A DNA stretch of 64,000 bases, taken from Verticillium longisporum. Taxonomy: Eukaryota; Ascomycota; Sordariomycetes; Glomerellales; Plectosphaerellaceae. The notes beneath the pieces were generated by a model that was given only the letters and a program-made list of their open reading frames with translations, had not been told where the DNA came from and did not search any database. Both the position numbers and the translations under genes were made by a program. Below are positions 1 to 10,908 of this stretch, in pieces (positions within the stretch are counted from its first letter, which is position 1; each line of letters opens with the position of its first letter). The stretch is taken from the NCBI GenBank assembly GCA_019188255.1, contig JAETXT010000005.1, positions 3,782,001 to 3,846,000 of the forward strand. The letters run 5' to 3'.

Positions 1-289
1 CCGGCCAGACGGACCTTTACTTTCCACCCGAGGATTCCGAGTACGAGGTCAAATGCATGAGCCCAGGCATCGGAACGTGCGTTGCCTTCCCCTCGATCTG
101 GGGGCACTGGTAGGTCTCTCCGTTGTGGGACAGGTGACTTGATGCTGAGCGTACGATTCCAGGGCTGGCGGGCCGGGGCAGAGCACGGAGGACGTCAAGT
201 GGCTTGATGCGAAGCTGAGGGTCTTCTTTGGCGATGGAGGGTCTGATGCCGATACCGAGGTGATGATCGAACGCCTGTCGACCTTGTAG
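1..289 (+). CDS. 3' end of homoserine O-acetyltransferase-like alpha/beta hydrolase (partial)
   Basis: Only the C-terminus of this gene lies in the window; it starts to the left of base 1. The reading frame (first full codon at 3) runs to base 109, a 53-nt intron spans 110-162 (gtaggt donor, branch near 143-149, cag acceptor), and the last exon is 163-289 with stop TAG at 287-289. Splicing joins the two halves into a segment reading FPSIWGHWAGGPG, typical of the C-terminal end of MetX/homoserine O-acetyltransferase-family hydrolases, where the His in GHW is the likely catalytic-triad histidine. The family transfers acetyl groups to homoserine or serine, or acts as an acyltransferase or esterase. 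The exact substrate cannot be decided from the C-terminus. Confidence 0.8.
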
Positions 290-944
290 ACGAGGCAGAC
301 CTGTCGTGTGTAAGGTGAGGTAGGTAGGTAGGTAGGTAAGGTAGGTAGTTGAGGCAAACCTTTGGAGGCAGACATGTCGACTTTGTAGTAAGGCAGGTAC
401 TTCCTCGGGCCCTTGCCGACGGAGCATCCAAATATAGCACTTGCCTTACTGGCCTCCGTACCTAAGTACCCTACCCAGCCACAGTCTGGACGGCGTCAGT
501 CAGCCACCCACTATGTCGGTGGCTCAGCACGCAGCAACCGCAGAACGTGCAATGCTGAACGCTGACGTTGATGTTTCGGCGGTCGCAGCCGTGTGCTCCT
601 CATCCTTGTAGCACCTTGTCCATCTTCGTACATACGCAAACAGCACACACACCACGACGACCCTCATCAATCCCCTCCTTCTGTACATACAGTTCCAATC
701 CCTCTTGACCGGTCAATTGCTCGAACGCCAAAGAGACCGCCTCAGCACGCATCCTCCTCGACAAGCTCGCCTCTCCACGGCTTGCGCGACTCGTCCTCAA
801 ACGAGCACAGCGGCATCCCCATCTCGAGCTCCACGAATCCGAGACGTTGCCGACATCACGAACCTCGGACCCTACACGGAGGCTTCCTCCCACGGCTCAA
901 TCAATCGCCAGACGCACAACCCTTCCTGGGCACCCGCCACAGCC
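290..944. other. intergenic: 3' flank of hydrolase and promoter/5'UTR of kinase
   Basis: No convincing coding sequence. It holds a TAGG-type microsatellite near 318-349 (listed separately) and a pyrimidine-rich leader just before the kinase ATG at 945. Open frames here lack any recognisable family and overlap one another. Confidence 0.6.
318..349. repeat. TAGG tetranucleotide microsatellite
   Basis: A run of about seven TAGG units, with one imperfect unit, directly downstream of the hydrolase stop codon. Related TAGG/CCTA tracts recur in other intergenic regions of this window (7770-7795, 31633-31672, 39883-39929, 48511-48525, 63055-63065). Confidence 0.85.
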
Positions 945-2329
945 ATGGCGCAACTCCTCCTCGATCTCGTCACCTCCTTTGGCAACTGCCTGAGCTGCTT
1001 CCCCGGCTCGCCCACCCTCAAGATCAACAATCGCAGTTTCAAGATCTTGCGGCTGCTAGGCGAGGTGCGCCCCTTCCTCCCCCCTCTCTCTCTCTCTCTC
1101 TATCATGAACGATTTTTGGCCCCCAATTCCTATCCATGAGCTGACTTGTCCCTCCAGGGCGGCTTCTCCTATGTCTACCTCGTCGAGGACACATCCACAC
1201 AGGCGCAATACGCCCTCAAGAAGATCCGCTGTCCCTTTGGCGCCGAGTCGGTCGCCCAGGCCATGCGCGAGGTCGACGCCTACCGCCTCTTCGGCCGCAC
1301 CCCAGGCATCATCCACGCCGTGGACCACGCCGTCGCCTCGGAGCGCGGCGGCGGCGGCGACGACCCCGGCGCCAAGACGGTCTACGTCCTGCTGCCCTAC
1401 TACAAGCGCGGCAACCTCCAGGACCTCATCAACGCCAACGCCGTCAACAACGCCACCTTTCCCGAGCGCCGCCTCATGCTCCTCTTCCTCGGCGTCTGCC
1501 GCGCCCTGCGCGAGATGCACCACTACACCGGCACCGCCGGCGCCCCGGCCCCCGGCGCCCCCTCGGTACCCATGGAGATGGGCCACGGCGACGAGGACGA
1601 CCAGGGCCACGGTCCGCGCCGCGGCCGCGCCGGCGTCCCCGACGATGAGGACGCCGAGGCGCAGGAAGCGCCCCTCATGGCCCCGGCCACGCACGCCTCG
1701 TCGCAGCCCGGCGGCGGCGGGCCGCCCACGTCGTACGCCCACCGCGACATCAAGCCCGGCAACATCATGATCACCGACTCGGGCAACGCGCCCATCCTCA
1801 TGGACCTCGGCTCCCTCGCCGCGAGCCCGCTGCCCATCACGTCGCCGTCCCTCGCCCTGCAGACCCAGGACACGGCCGCCGAGCACTCGACCATGCCCTA
1901 CCGCGCGCCCGAGCTCTTCGACGTCCAGACGGGCGCCGTCATCGACACAAAGGTCGACATTTGGTCCATGGGCTGCACCCTCTACGCCTGCCTCGTCGGC
2001 AAGTCCCCTTTGAGCCCCGCCCCGACGAGACGGGCGCCAGCCTGTCGCTGTGCGTCCTCAACGGCGACTGGCGCTTTCCCGACGAGGGCGTCCGCCGCAC
2101 CGCCACCGGCGGCATGAAGGCCCAGGCCGCCGCCGCCGCTGCTGCCGCTGCTGCGGGCGGTGAGTCCGCCGCTGGCGGTGGCAGTGGCAATCTTGTCATT
2201 AGCGAGTCCATACGCAACGTCGTGAGGAGGTGTCTGACCGTCGAGCCCGCCGAGAGGCCTGACATTGACGAGCTCATCGACATGGTGGAGAAGGTCATTG
2301 ACGAACTGCCCGGGGATGGCGAGGCGTAG
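945..2329 (+). CDS. ENV7: Env7/STK16-type serine/threonine kinase (NAK family), frameshifted
   Basis: Exon 1 is 945-1064 and exon 2 is 1158-2329, separated by a 93-nt intron with a CT-rich tract. The protein is about 430 aa. Visible kinase elements are a glycine loop (LLGEGGFSYVYL) across the splice junction, the VAIK-like lysine in YALKKI, the catalytic loop HRDIKPGN, and DLG in place of DFG, as is usual in the NAK/STK16 family. An acidic insertion of about 65 residues precedes the catalytic loop, and an alanine run follows codon 390. Two Cys in the first 20 residues (GNCLSCFPG) resemble the palmitoylation site that anchors yeast Env7 to the vacuole. A one-base loss near 2005-2011 (CCCCTTT) breaks the frame just after GKSP; the next frame resumes with the conserved C-lobe (SLSLCVLNGDWRFP). 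The family regulates vacuole fusion and membrane traffic. Confidence 0.9.
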
Positions 2330-2861
2330 AGCACGTGTTCTCCCTGTCTCTTCTTCTTCTCTTTCTCTCTCTCTCTTCACATTGCCGTCTGTAGCCTTTT
2401 TTGTCTGTAGTGTTGGGGATGACCTCCCCTGTTTGGCACACACTCCGGAAAACCCACTGTAACACCATCTTGTCATCACTGGCCCTTGCCATCTAGGTAC
2501 GGGCTGATGAACGCACACCGACCGAGTAGCTTAGAACTACCCGGTTGCTGACGATCAAGAAGAAAATCCCATGTTCGTCGTCACGTTACGAGATATGAAG
2601 CACTTTTGCGAAAATCTAAAAAGGAATCTCTTCAGGTTCATTCTTCGTTCCGTTTCCCTCATAATCATACATAAGCCTTTGCTTTCGCATGGTGATGGTC
2701 CTCCAAGCCAACGGGCAACTCGGGGTACGAGGGAACCAAGGTAGCTAGGCAATGTTTTCGAGACCGTGGTTCATAGGTGTCCATCCCGGCCGACCCACTC
2801 ACCCTAGCCATCACACACCTCCAGCCGTGTCAGGCTCATCGCAGCCACACATGTCATCCTC
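2330..2861. other. intergenic, tail-to-tail kinase/mannosidase
   Basis: Convergent 3' flanks. It holds a CT-rich stretch (2350-2380) and no gene I can support. Confidence 0.6.
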
Positions 2862-5800
2862 CTAGAGCTCGAGACGGAACGATGCCACCTCAAACGACCG
2901 CAGCTCAATGTCAATCTCCGAGTTGTTGCGCACCTCGAGCTCCTCCATGTCGTCCTCCAGCAGGTTGCACTTGAAGGCGCGCTTGACGTCCCAGCTCGAC
3001 TTGATGGTGCCGCGGCCGCGTCCGCCCATCGAGTCGTAGACGCGCAGCACGACGCTCTTGCCCTTGCGCTTCTGCAGGTGGCCGCCGACATCCTGGTCGC
3101 CGTGGGCCAGGTCCTCATCGTCCTCGCCACGCTTGACCGTGTCGAGCACGAGGCTTGCGTCGCCCGACAGCTTGATGGGGCTCGACGTCATCGCAGCGGT
3201 GACGGCGGGGGCGGACACCACAGCCAGTCTGTTGTTGAAGGCGTGGGCTGCCCGGATGGTCGTGGGCCCAAGCTCGCCCTCGTGCGGCAGCAGCGCCCAG
3301 CGGATGGTGTGCTTGCCCATATCGGCATGCTCATCAGGGGCCTTGGCCGAGCGAAGGAGGGACAGGCGCATGGTGCTACCGCAGGTGGCGAAGCCGTATT
3401 TGCTGTCATTGATTACAGATACGCCGTAGCCGTATTCCGAAAGGTCGGCAAAACGATGGCAGCAGACTTCAAATTTGGCCATGTCCCAGCTCGTGTTGTA
3501 GTGCGTCGGGCGCTTCACGATACCGTACGCTGTTTCGTAGGATGCCTCCGTGTTGCGAACGTTTACAGGGAACTCGACCTTGAGGAACTTCATAGTCTCA
3601 TGCCAGTCGACCTCGGCCTGGAACTCAATCGCCGACGGCACACCCTTGAGTGCGGCAGAAAGGAAGATGGTCGACTTGAGGGAGCTGTTCTCGCTGATTT
3701 TCGTCGTCGTCGTGAGACCGACGCGATGGGCCTTTTGTTCTGTGATGCTCGTCTCACCGCAGGGCAGCTCCTGGCGCGTGTCGAGGTGGAAAACCTCGAC
3801 ATCCCAAGCCTGCCAATACAGGGGCTTGTCGTCGAAAATGACATACTGGTTGGCCTTGCCGCCCTTCTCAACAACCTCGCGCTTGGCGACACGGTCGTAG
3901 ATGGAGACGATACAGCCATGCTCGACCCGGATGCGGAGGTGGTCATTTTGCAGAACAAAAACATCCTTATCAACCTGCTCAATCGTGACTGCCGGTTCCT
4001 CGCCGCTCTTGAAGGCGCGAAGTGCGAGCATCTGGCCATCGCCACAGGCGACGCCAACCTCTGTCTCTGATATCTCGACGAGCTCCTTGCGGTGCCAGGG
4101 CAGCGTGTTGATGGCGACCGACTGTGCGAGGGGCGCCTTGGCATCGGACACGCCCAGGACCTTGTGCACATCCTTGAGCAACTGCTCGTTGAGTTCAAAG
4201 ACACGCGCGTACATCTGAGGCTTGCTGTTAGCACAAGAAACAACCCATGGTAGGCGGAGAAAACATACCTTGTCGGAGTCATCGTAGCACATCTCAATTG
4301 AGCTGCCGGGAAGACAGTCGTGGAACTGACAGAGGAGAATGGCCTCCCACATCTCATCAATGGCGGCCTTGGGATACTTGTATGAGCTGTCCTTGAGGGA
4401 TGCAATGGTGGCGAGCCACTCAATATTGCGCATGATGACTTCAGACTTGCGGTTCTTCGCCTTGTTGTTGGCCTGTGTAGTATATGTGCCGCGGTGAAGT
4501 TCAAAGTACAGTTCTCCATACCATGTGACGAACGAGGTGGCCTTCTTCTGCAGCTTGTCGAAGAAGTCCTCGACGCTGTTGCCCATGTGCACCCTAGGCA
4601 GCATGCCAACCTGGTCAGCCATGCCGCGGCAGCGACGAAGCTTCTCAGTTGGGTCCAGGTCGGGCCACCACCGCCATCTCCCTTGCCAAAGACGAGCAGC
4701 GAGGTGTGGTCCTGGTCCATGGACTTGTGCTGCGAGACACTGCGCTTCACGTCGCCCAAGTGAGCCTCGGCGGTGTATGTCTCGGCCGGAGGCATGTGGC
4801 AGATGACTTGGCTCCCGTCCAGGGCGACCCAGTTGAAGGTTGTGTGCGGGAACTTGTTGATGTTGTTCCAGCTCAGTTTCTGGGTGAGGAAGCGCTCCAT
4901 CCCGGCGAGGCGGCAGAGTTGGGGAAGCTGTGCTGAGTAGCCAAAGGTGTCGGGGAGCCAGAACGTCTGGCAGCGCTCACCAAAGTTGTTCTCGAAGAAG
5001 CGTTGGCCGTAGAGGAACTGGCGAACGAGAGATTCTCCGCTGGGCATGTTGGTGTCGTGCTCGACCCAGCTGCCGCCGATGGGCTGGAACTGGCCGGATT
5101 TGACCTTGCTCTTGACACGGTCCCAGGCGTAGGGGTAGAGAGTCTTGAGCCACTTGTACTGCTGAGCCTGGGAGCAGGCAAAGTTCAGCTCGGGATACTG
5201 GTCCATGAGCGTGCACTGGTTGGACCAGGAGCGGGCGACCTTGCGCTTGGTCTCGTCCCAGGGCCAGAGCCAGCAGCTGTCAATGTGGCAGTGACCGATG
5301 CCGTAGACCTGGATGTCCTTGTCGGAGCTGTAGACCTCGTGCGAGTCGACCTTGTCGCCGAGGTACTGGCGCGCAATCTCACGGCACTTTTTGAGCGTGT
5401 CCCTGTTCTTCGGGCCCTTGTCAAAGGTGTCTATGATGGCATTGGCAACGTTGAGTGCCCTGTGCTGTTCCCAGCTCTCTTCGGGAAACTCGCGCGCTGC
5501 ATCGCCAATGATCCAGATGTCAATGTGCAGCATACGAGCATCGAGGTTGACGGCGACAATTTCGGCTTTTTTCAGGACAAACTGCTTGTCAGGGTTGGGA
5601 GGCTGAATTGTGTCGCCGCGGGGGTTGCCAAACATGCCATTGCAAGCCATCTCGACGTAGATTATGTGTTCCTTGCCGTCGCGGAAAGAATCGGGAATGA
5701 TCCACTCGATACGCTCACCATCACCCGTCAGGCCTTGCTGGATGTTGCCATCCTTGTCGTAAACGGCGCCTTCGTTGGACCCATCCCAGTGCAGCTCAAG

Positions 5801-6154
5801 CCGCTCCTTGTCAAGCATGTCCTCGGGCACGGTGAGCTGGACCTTGAACCAGTGTGTCGACCAGGAAGGCCCAAAAGACTCGCCGACTTTGGTCTTGGTG
5901 AACTTGTTCTTGACAGCCTCCCGCCAAGGGGTGCGCTCGAGGTCGGGGGCGGCCCATGTCGAGAGCTTGACGCTGGGCTCACCAGAGGCGACGGCCTCGT
6001 TCATGAGTGACAAGAGGTTCTGCTTCTCATACTGACCGGTGGAGTAGAAGACCCTAATTCTGTCCTTGTAGATCTTGGATATGTGCTGGCCGACGGGGCG
6101 CTGGGCGAGGGTGGGGTAAGAGCTCTTGCTCTTGACCTGACGTCCGCCACCCAT
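2862..6154 (-). CDS. AMS1: vacuolar/cytosolic alpha-mannosidase, GH38 (Ams1 type), frameshifted
   Basis: Exon 1 runs 6154-4269 and exon 2 runs 4214-2862, with a 54-nt intron at 4215-4268. The predicted product is 1079 aa, close to the usual 1050-1090 aa of fungal Ams1. Signature sites are GHCHIDSCWLWP near residue 290 (metal-binding His and Asp) and FWLPDTFGYSAQLPQ near residue 400, whose Asp is the family nucleophile. These enzymes trim mannose from free oligosaccharides and N-glycans; in yeast the protein reaches the vacuole by the Cvt/selective autophagy route without a signal peptide, and none is seen here. The start at 6154 is chosen because homologs begin MGGG...YPTLAxRPVGQHI; an in-frame ATG at 6247 would add 31 residues. 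A single base is missing near 4644-4648 (CTGGAG read as CTGAG), shifting the frame in the middle of the enzyme. Confidence 0.93.
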
Positions 6155-8134
6155 AGTGATGTGATCAGATTCGGGGGGTGCGGAGCGATTATTGATGTTT
6201 CGATGACGATGAAGAGCACCGACGGATAGGCTGCCAATGGTTGGCAACGAGGCGGCAGAGGTAGTGTTGTTATCGTTGGACTGGGTTGTGCTTTGCGAGG
6301 TCAGACCTCTGGTCTCGTCGGGGACTTTGGCGCTGAAAACAGAAGAGAAGCGTCAGTTCAGAACTCCCGCTAAGTAGTCTGGCAGGAAGCGATCGGAGAT
6401 GGATTGAGAATGATGGGTTGCGGAGATGGGTTCAGGGTCAAGTCAAGTGAGCCGACGAAGACAAAGCCACCCGATCAGACTCGAAGCTCTAAACGGCAAC
6501 GGCCCACTCCACGGCTTCAGAGCTCCTGAGCTCCTGAGGGGCCTCGTCCACGCCCCTGCGTCGCCTGCGCTGATCAGAGCAGTATCACTACCCCTCACCC
6601 CGTAGCCAGAGCGCTAACGGCAAGGTACAGGTACGGCTCTTGGGCGGATAAGGGAGGATTGCAGAGGGGCGGTGGGGCCAGGAGGGGGGGCTCAGAGTGC
6701 GGGGGAGACGTGGTTGGTGTGGAGACGCTCGCATCCTCGGAGACAGCGGCAGCTTCGTGATGCTCCGCCGAGTGTGTTGGCATGGTAGATGGGCAAAGAC
6801 GAACGACATACCTCATGATGAACTGCTTTTGAAGATATCTCCAAGAATGCGCCGGAATGCGCCAGCATGCGCCTGCCTTGTTTGGCGTTGAATGGTTACC
6901 TGACAAGAATCCCAGCCTTGTCGCCGGCCTTGGAAGAAGCGGTGACCAGGCGGGGATCCAAATGTAGTAGGTTGGGCGAACGATGATCGGCCCAGTAGAG
7001 TTGGCTCTTGTTCAAAAGGGTTTGGCCCCCACTGCTGGATCACTGGAAGGGGGTGTTTGACTTTGAAGCACAGGGTGTAAGGAAATGATGGTCTTGGCCA
7101 ATAGAGACGCCCACTAGATGGGGGATGATTCCAAAGAACAGTGGTGCGATGGTAACGGGTTGGATCGGCGAGAAGAGGAAATCGAAGAGGGCTCTTTGGG
7201 GGTATTTCAAAGGTTGAGAGATGCTTATAAGGGAGAAAGAAATGTTGAGCCGCCCGCATCGAACGGTAGCTGAAGAAGACATGCCAGTGATACCGCACCA
7301 AGGCAGGAGAAAGCCATAGGCACACTTGAGCCTGCCAGTCGGCTGAAGCTCCGCTGCAGCTGCTTCACAAGACCTCGTGCAGAGGACGCATCATCTTCGC
7401 TGAACTTGACGGTCGACGGAATGTATAGAGGGCTCGATCGTTTGGTACTATCGAGGTAAATCGTGAAGTTCACTGATTGCTTGCTCAAAGCCGACTCTTC
7501 ACCCAAGGTTATTCAAAAGAAGAGAGGTTTGGCATATCCAGAGACAGACAAAAGGTGTGTATCCGACAAGACACGAATATATGGAAGCGAGAGCGAGCGG
7601 CTGATTGATGGGATGGTGCCATTTTGCATGCAGGGACAGCTCGATGTGCTGTGGAAGGCAGACGCCACGTCCGGCCGCTCCCGACATCTAGTCTGCTGCA
7701 TGTGAACCGCTCTCTCTTTTCACCGATGTGCCCGTGCTGCTGCTCTGGCTCACTGAAGCCTCTCACCTAGGTGGCCATGCCATACCTAGGTACCTTGGGG
7801 TTGAGCTGCACCTTCCACGGCAGCATCAACAGGGCATGGATCATCACGAAGCTCTGACTTTGGTACCTAGTCCAGGGCAGGCCAAGATGGTAGCCTGGGA
7901 AAAGGTAGTTCGATCACGATTAGCCTGCCACAGAAGATGCCGAGAAATGACGAAGACCACAAGTCAAGCCAGGTAACGAAGAATCAAACAGTAAAAGGGG
8001 TATGTTCATTAACTTCTGTTAACACCGTAATCAATCATGACCAATCATCCTCAAAACCAAACCCATGCGCCGTTGATGCTTTGTTGCCCCTTCTCCCCAA
8101 CATATAAGGACATCATCCTGTGTGCACCGGTATA
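6155..8134. other. intergenic: upstream of mannosidase, downstream of orphan 8135-9181
   Basis: Nearly 2 kb with no supportable gene. Small open frames on both strands (for example 6813-7325 and 7225-7506, minus) have no recognisable motif and unbiased codon use. Palindromic CCTAGGTACC-type motifs lie near 7770-7795 and 7862-7870. The first few hundred bases beyond 6154 presumably form the AMS1 promoter and 5'UTR. Confidence 0.5.
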
Positions 8135-9181
8135 TCAAGAAGACGAGCTGCTCCTCCCGTTGGTGCCGCTGCCACCTCCCGTCGCAGCTGTCGTGTCATG
8201 CTGTACATCTTGCGATCCCAACCCCTGGCCCGAGCCATCGACCACACCATCGTTCTCGAGCAGCTCCTCGTCTTCGTATTCATCGTCATCGTAGTCCAAC
8301 TCCTCATCGTCTTCCTCGATTTCTTCGAACGAGGGCGCACCACGACGCACTCTGTCGTCGGCGTCATCGTCGCTGTCACTGTCGCTGTCACTCATGTCAA
8401 ACGACATGAGGCCGAGCATGGGCACATCGACCTTTCGATACTGGCTCTTGATCAGCCGGTCCGCCGTCTCGAAGAGCTTCGCATCTTGGTCGGATACCAT
8501 TTCGCGGTCTACGGAGAAGGAAGCCTCCTCATGATCGGCCAGATCGTCCCGCGACTGTTCCTGGGGTGCCACGACGTTGTCCGGCACCTGCGTTACCCAG
8601 CGCCGGACACGCTCGCCCTTTGTAACGCGAGACCGTGAATCGCGGGCGCGCAGACCGGCACGGAAGGAGCGCTTCTGACGGCGGCGCCGTCGCTGGATGC
8701 GGTCTCGGACGTACCACGCGACGACCAGCATCGCGGCCTGCATGGTGTCCTGATACTTTTGCCGGTGCATATTGGCCCACGCTTGACACCGCTGCTGCTG
8801 TGCGTTCGAGATGGCCTGACACCTCTGCTGGTAGTATGCTGCGATGCGCGAGACCATGTCGATGTAGCGAGGATCCATGGGTTGGCCGGAGACCGGGTTC
8901 AGCAGGTTCGCGGTGGCGGCACCGGCATTCGACTTTGTGCTGCCGTGCTGGGATGCCATCGTCGAAGGCGGCGTCTCCGTCCTCGCTGGTGTGGGGATGG
9001 AAGATGATCTAGGGGCAGTCGTCTTGACATCGTTGAGGAGTGCCTGGATCTCTGGCGGTGCCTTCCGTTTGAGATGCGCGTTCGAGAATGTGATGTGTGG
9101 TTGTTGAAAGGAAGTCTGCTCAGGGGGTGGTGTGACGGGAATCAGGGGGTTGCTCTGTACTGGTCTACGAGCCGCCATCAT
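8135..9181 (-). CDS. uncharacterised fungal protein with basic centre and acidic C-terminus
   Basis: A single uninterrupted frame of 348 aa begins with two consecutive ATG codons (9181 and 9178). I do not recognise a family. The N-terminal third is Pro/Ser/Thr-rich and probably disordered. A Gln-rich helical segment around residues 125-165 (YYQQRCQ, QQQRCQAW) contains two RCQA-like repeats. An arginine-rich patch follows (DRIQRRRRRQKRS, near residues 165-180), and a strongly acidic Ser/Asp/Glu tail covers about residues 265-325. The basic patch plus acidic tail suggests a nuclear or nucleic-acid-associated protein, but this is inference. The frame is intact and has normal third-position G/C bias, so I consider it a real gene. 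Confidence 0.7.
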   Translation of the reverse strand: MMAARRPVQSNPLIPVTPPPEQTSFQQPHITFSNAHLKRKAPPEIQALLNDVKTTAPRSSSIPTPARTETPPSTMASQHGSTKSNAGAATANLLNPVSGQPMDPRYIDMVSRIAAYYQQRCQAISNAQQQRCQAWANMHRQKYQDTMQAAMLVVAWYVRDRIQRRRRRQKRSFRAGLRARDSRSRVTKGERVRRWVTQVPDNVVAPQEQSRDDLADHEEASFSVDREMVSDQDAKLFETADRLIKSQYRKVDVPMLGLMSFDMSDSDSDSDDDADDRVRRGAPSFEEIEEDDEELDYDDDEYEDEELLENDGVVDGSGQGLGSQDVQHDTTAATGGGSGTNGRSSSSS

Positions 9182-10908
9182 GTTGTGTATAATTCAGTGG
9201 GTGACTTTCTTGGACTGACACCTCGATTTTCAGAAATGCCAAGGATGGCGGGTATGAAATCTTCACGTTTGCACGAAATCTGTGGCTTCGGGCAATATGT
9301 TCCGTTGCGTTGCTTTTTGCTGTTCTACTGCAGTGATGTAGGCTGCAGTACTGTAGTCGTGTGGTGTTGCAGTTGTTGCGTTGCGGTACGTTGGGCTGCG
9401 GGGCGGAGGGGAAGCAGCAGCTGGAGACGAAGATGTCGCGAGCTATGTCTTTTGTAAACGGGAAAAGGGGAGAGAGACGGCGGGCCCAGGAGCAGCGGCC
9501 GACAGACGCAGCACGTAGCCAACGGACGATTTGAAATGGGAAAGGTGACATGGTGGTGACAGGTGGGTAAGCATCCCGTACGTTTCCTCTGGGGCTCTGG
9601 GGCCAAGGGTCGATTCGGGTCTGGCGATTTGGGTGCGGAGCGACGACGGAATCGTTGCAGAATGGGCTGACGCGAGCGCAGAATCGGCCGATGCCGAGGG
9701 CCACTGCGTGCCACTCTTCGCTCACTCTGACCTCTTCAAGCCCGCAGAGCCCGCCCTTTTCGCCCAAGGCGTCCGCATTCTCTGCTGATACCAGTTGCCA
9801 CCGTGTTGCCCCCTGTTGTCTGCGATCTGGCCAGCTGGCAGTCCAGTCCGTTGTTGTCGGCGGTCCGTCGTCAAAGTGGTCACACTCGAGGGGAGATCCT
9901 GGCTTTGTGGGCAGCTGCACTAACGGATGGAACGACGGCAATGGTCTCGCATTTGGGGTGGTATTGACGGCATGTGACGAGCCTTGTACGACACGCATTG
10001 TAGTTTGAAGATGCAGGTGATGTCGGTACACAGCTGGTGCATGAACAGGCGAACGTTGTTTGTTGGGTCCATGATGCAGGATTCTTTTTCAGGATTCTTT
10101 CTGTGGTGTTGGAGAGAGAGAGGCAAGCCAACACCCGGCTGGCAGCATTCGGTGGTCTGTCTGCTGCCAGTTTCGATGTCGCCAACCGCGCACCATTCTC
10201 GCGCTTCTGGGATTCAAATCAGCTCGTTTGACAAGTCTTGGCTCGCAGATCGATCGTGAACAGATCATGATGATGATCTTCAGTTGACAGCTGATGGCGA
10301 AGTAACGTCGTACACGGAAACAGGACGAGAACTTGTCGGGCCATCAGCTTGCCTGCCGGGGCGTCCCCTCACATTGACAAGCTTTGCATCTTCCGCCGGC
10401 ACCATCTGGTTTCCGAAACGATCTTGCTTCTGCTGCCATTGGGAACAACGGTCTTTCGTCATGGGCGTATGACTGCTCGTTCCAATCTCGTGGTCCTGAG
10501 TCGATCATGAGGAAAGATGCAGGGGCCTCGGAACCTACAGGGCCGTTCTGGGCTCCGTTGCTGGGTGCCTGGTAAGGTCGTCCACGCACTGTCCCTTTGC
10601 ACCGTGTAGTCTGCAGTAAAGAGCAGCCAGAAGATGCTGGAGTGCGCGAAACCTGGGAGCTCAGTGGCATAGTAAATACAGTATTCTCGTCTTCGAGCAC
10701 TGTCCATTACTCATCTGGCTCACGATCTCAACATGCCAGGCCCTTGCTCGTCTCTATCAATAGTAGACGAGTTTGCATCAACTTCCATTTCCATTTCCAT
10801 TTCCATTTCCGAGCCGACGAGCCGAAGCACGCGCCAACAGCGTGCACCGCACCACCCCATCGATCATATACTTTCCCTTCCATTTCATGCCATTCATGGT
10901 GTCTCTTC
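9182..10908. other. intergenic: divergent promoters of orphan gene and MSH1
   Basis: About 1.7 kb between head-to-head genes. A long minus-strand frame (9165-10031) runs through it but matches nothing known and overlaps the orphan gene's 5' end, so I do not call it. A TTCCAT hexamer repeat lies at 10783-10810. Pyrimidine-rich sequence precedes both start codons. Confidence 0.55.
10783..10810 (+). repeat. TTCCAT hexanucleotide repeat
   Basis: Four perfect TTCCAT copies plus a partial fifth lie about 100 nt upstream of the preferred MSH1 start. If translation began further upstream in frame the repeat would encode alternating His-Phe, which is not expected for a mitochondrial presequence, so it is placed in the 5'UTR. 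Confidence 0.85.

Noticed and set aside
318..349. TAGG repeats as telomeric sequence
   Set aside because: Fungal telomeres are TTAGGG; these are tetranucleotide tracts inside a gene-dense region.
1056..1886. 276-aa minus-strand open frame antisense to the kinase
   Set aside because: It is a shadow of the GC-biased kinase frame; the Ala/Gly/Val/Arg-rich translation has no domain.
9165..10031. 288-aa minus-strand open frame
   Set aside because: It overlaps the 5' end of the orphan gene, has unbiased codons and no recognisable motif.
10597..10908. N-terminal extension of MSH1 from an upstream ATG
   Set aside because: It would encode a His-Phe repeat and Cys-rich random sequence; the ATG at 10909 gives a proper mitochondrial-type presequence.
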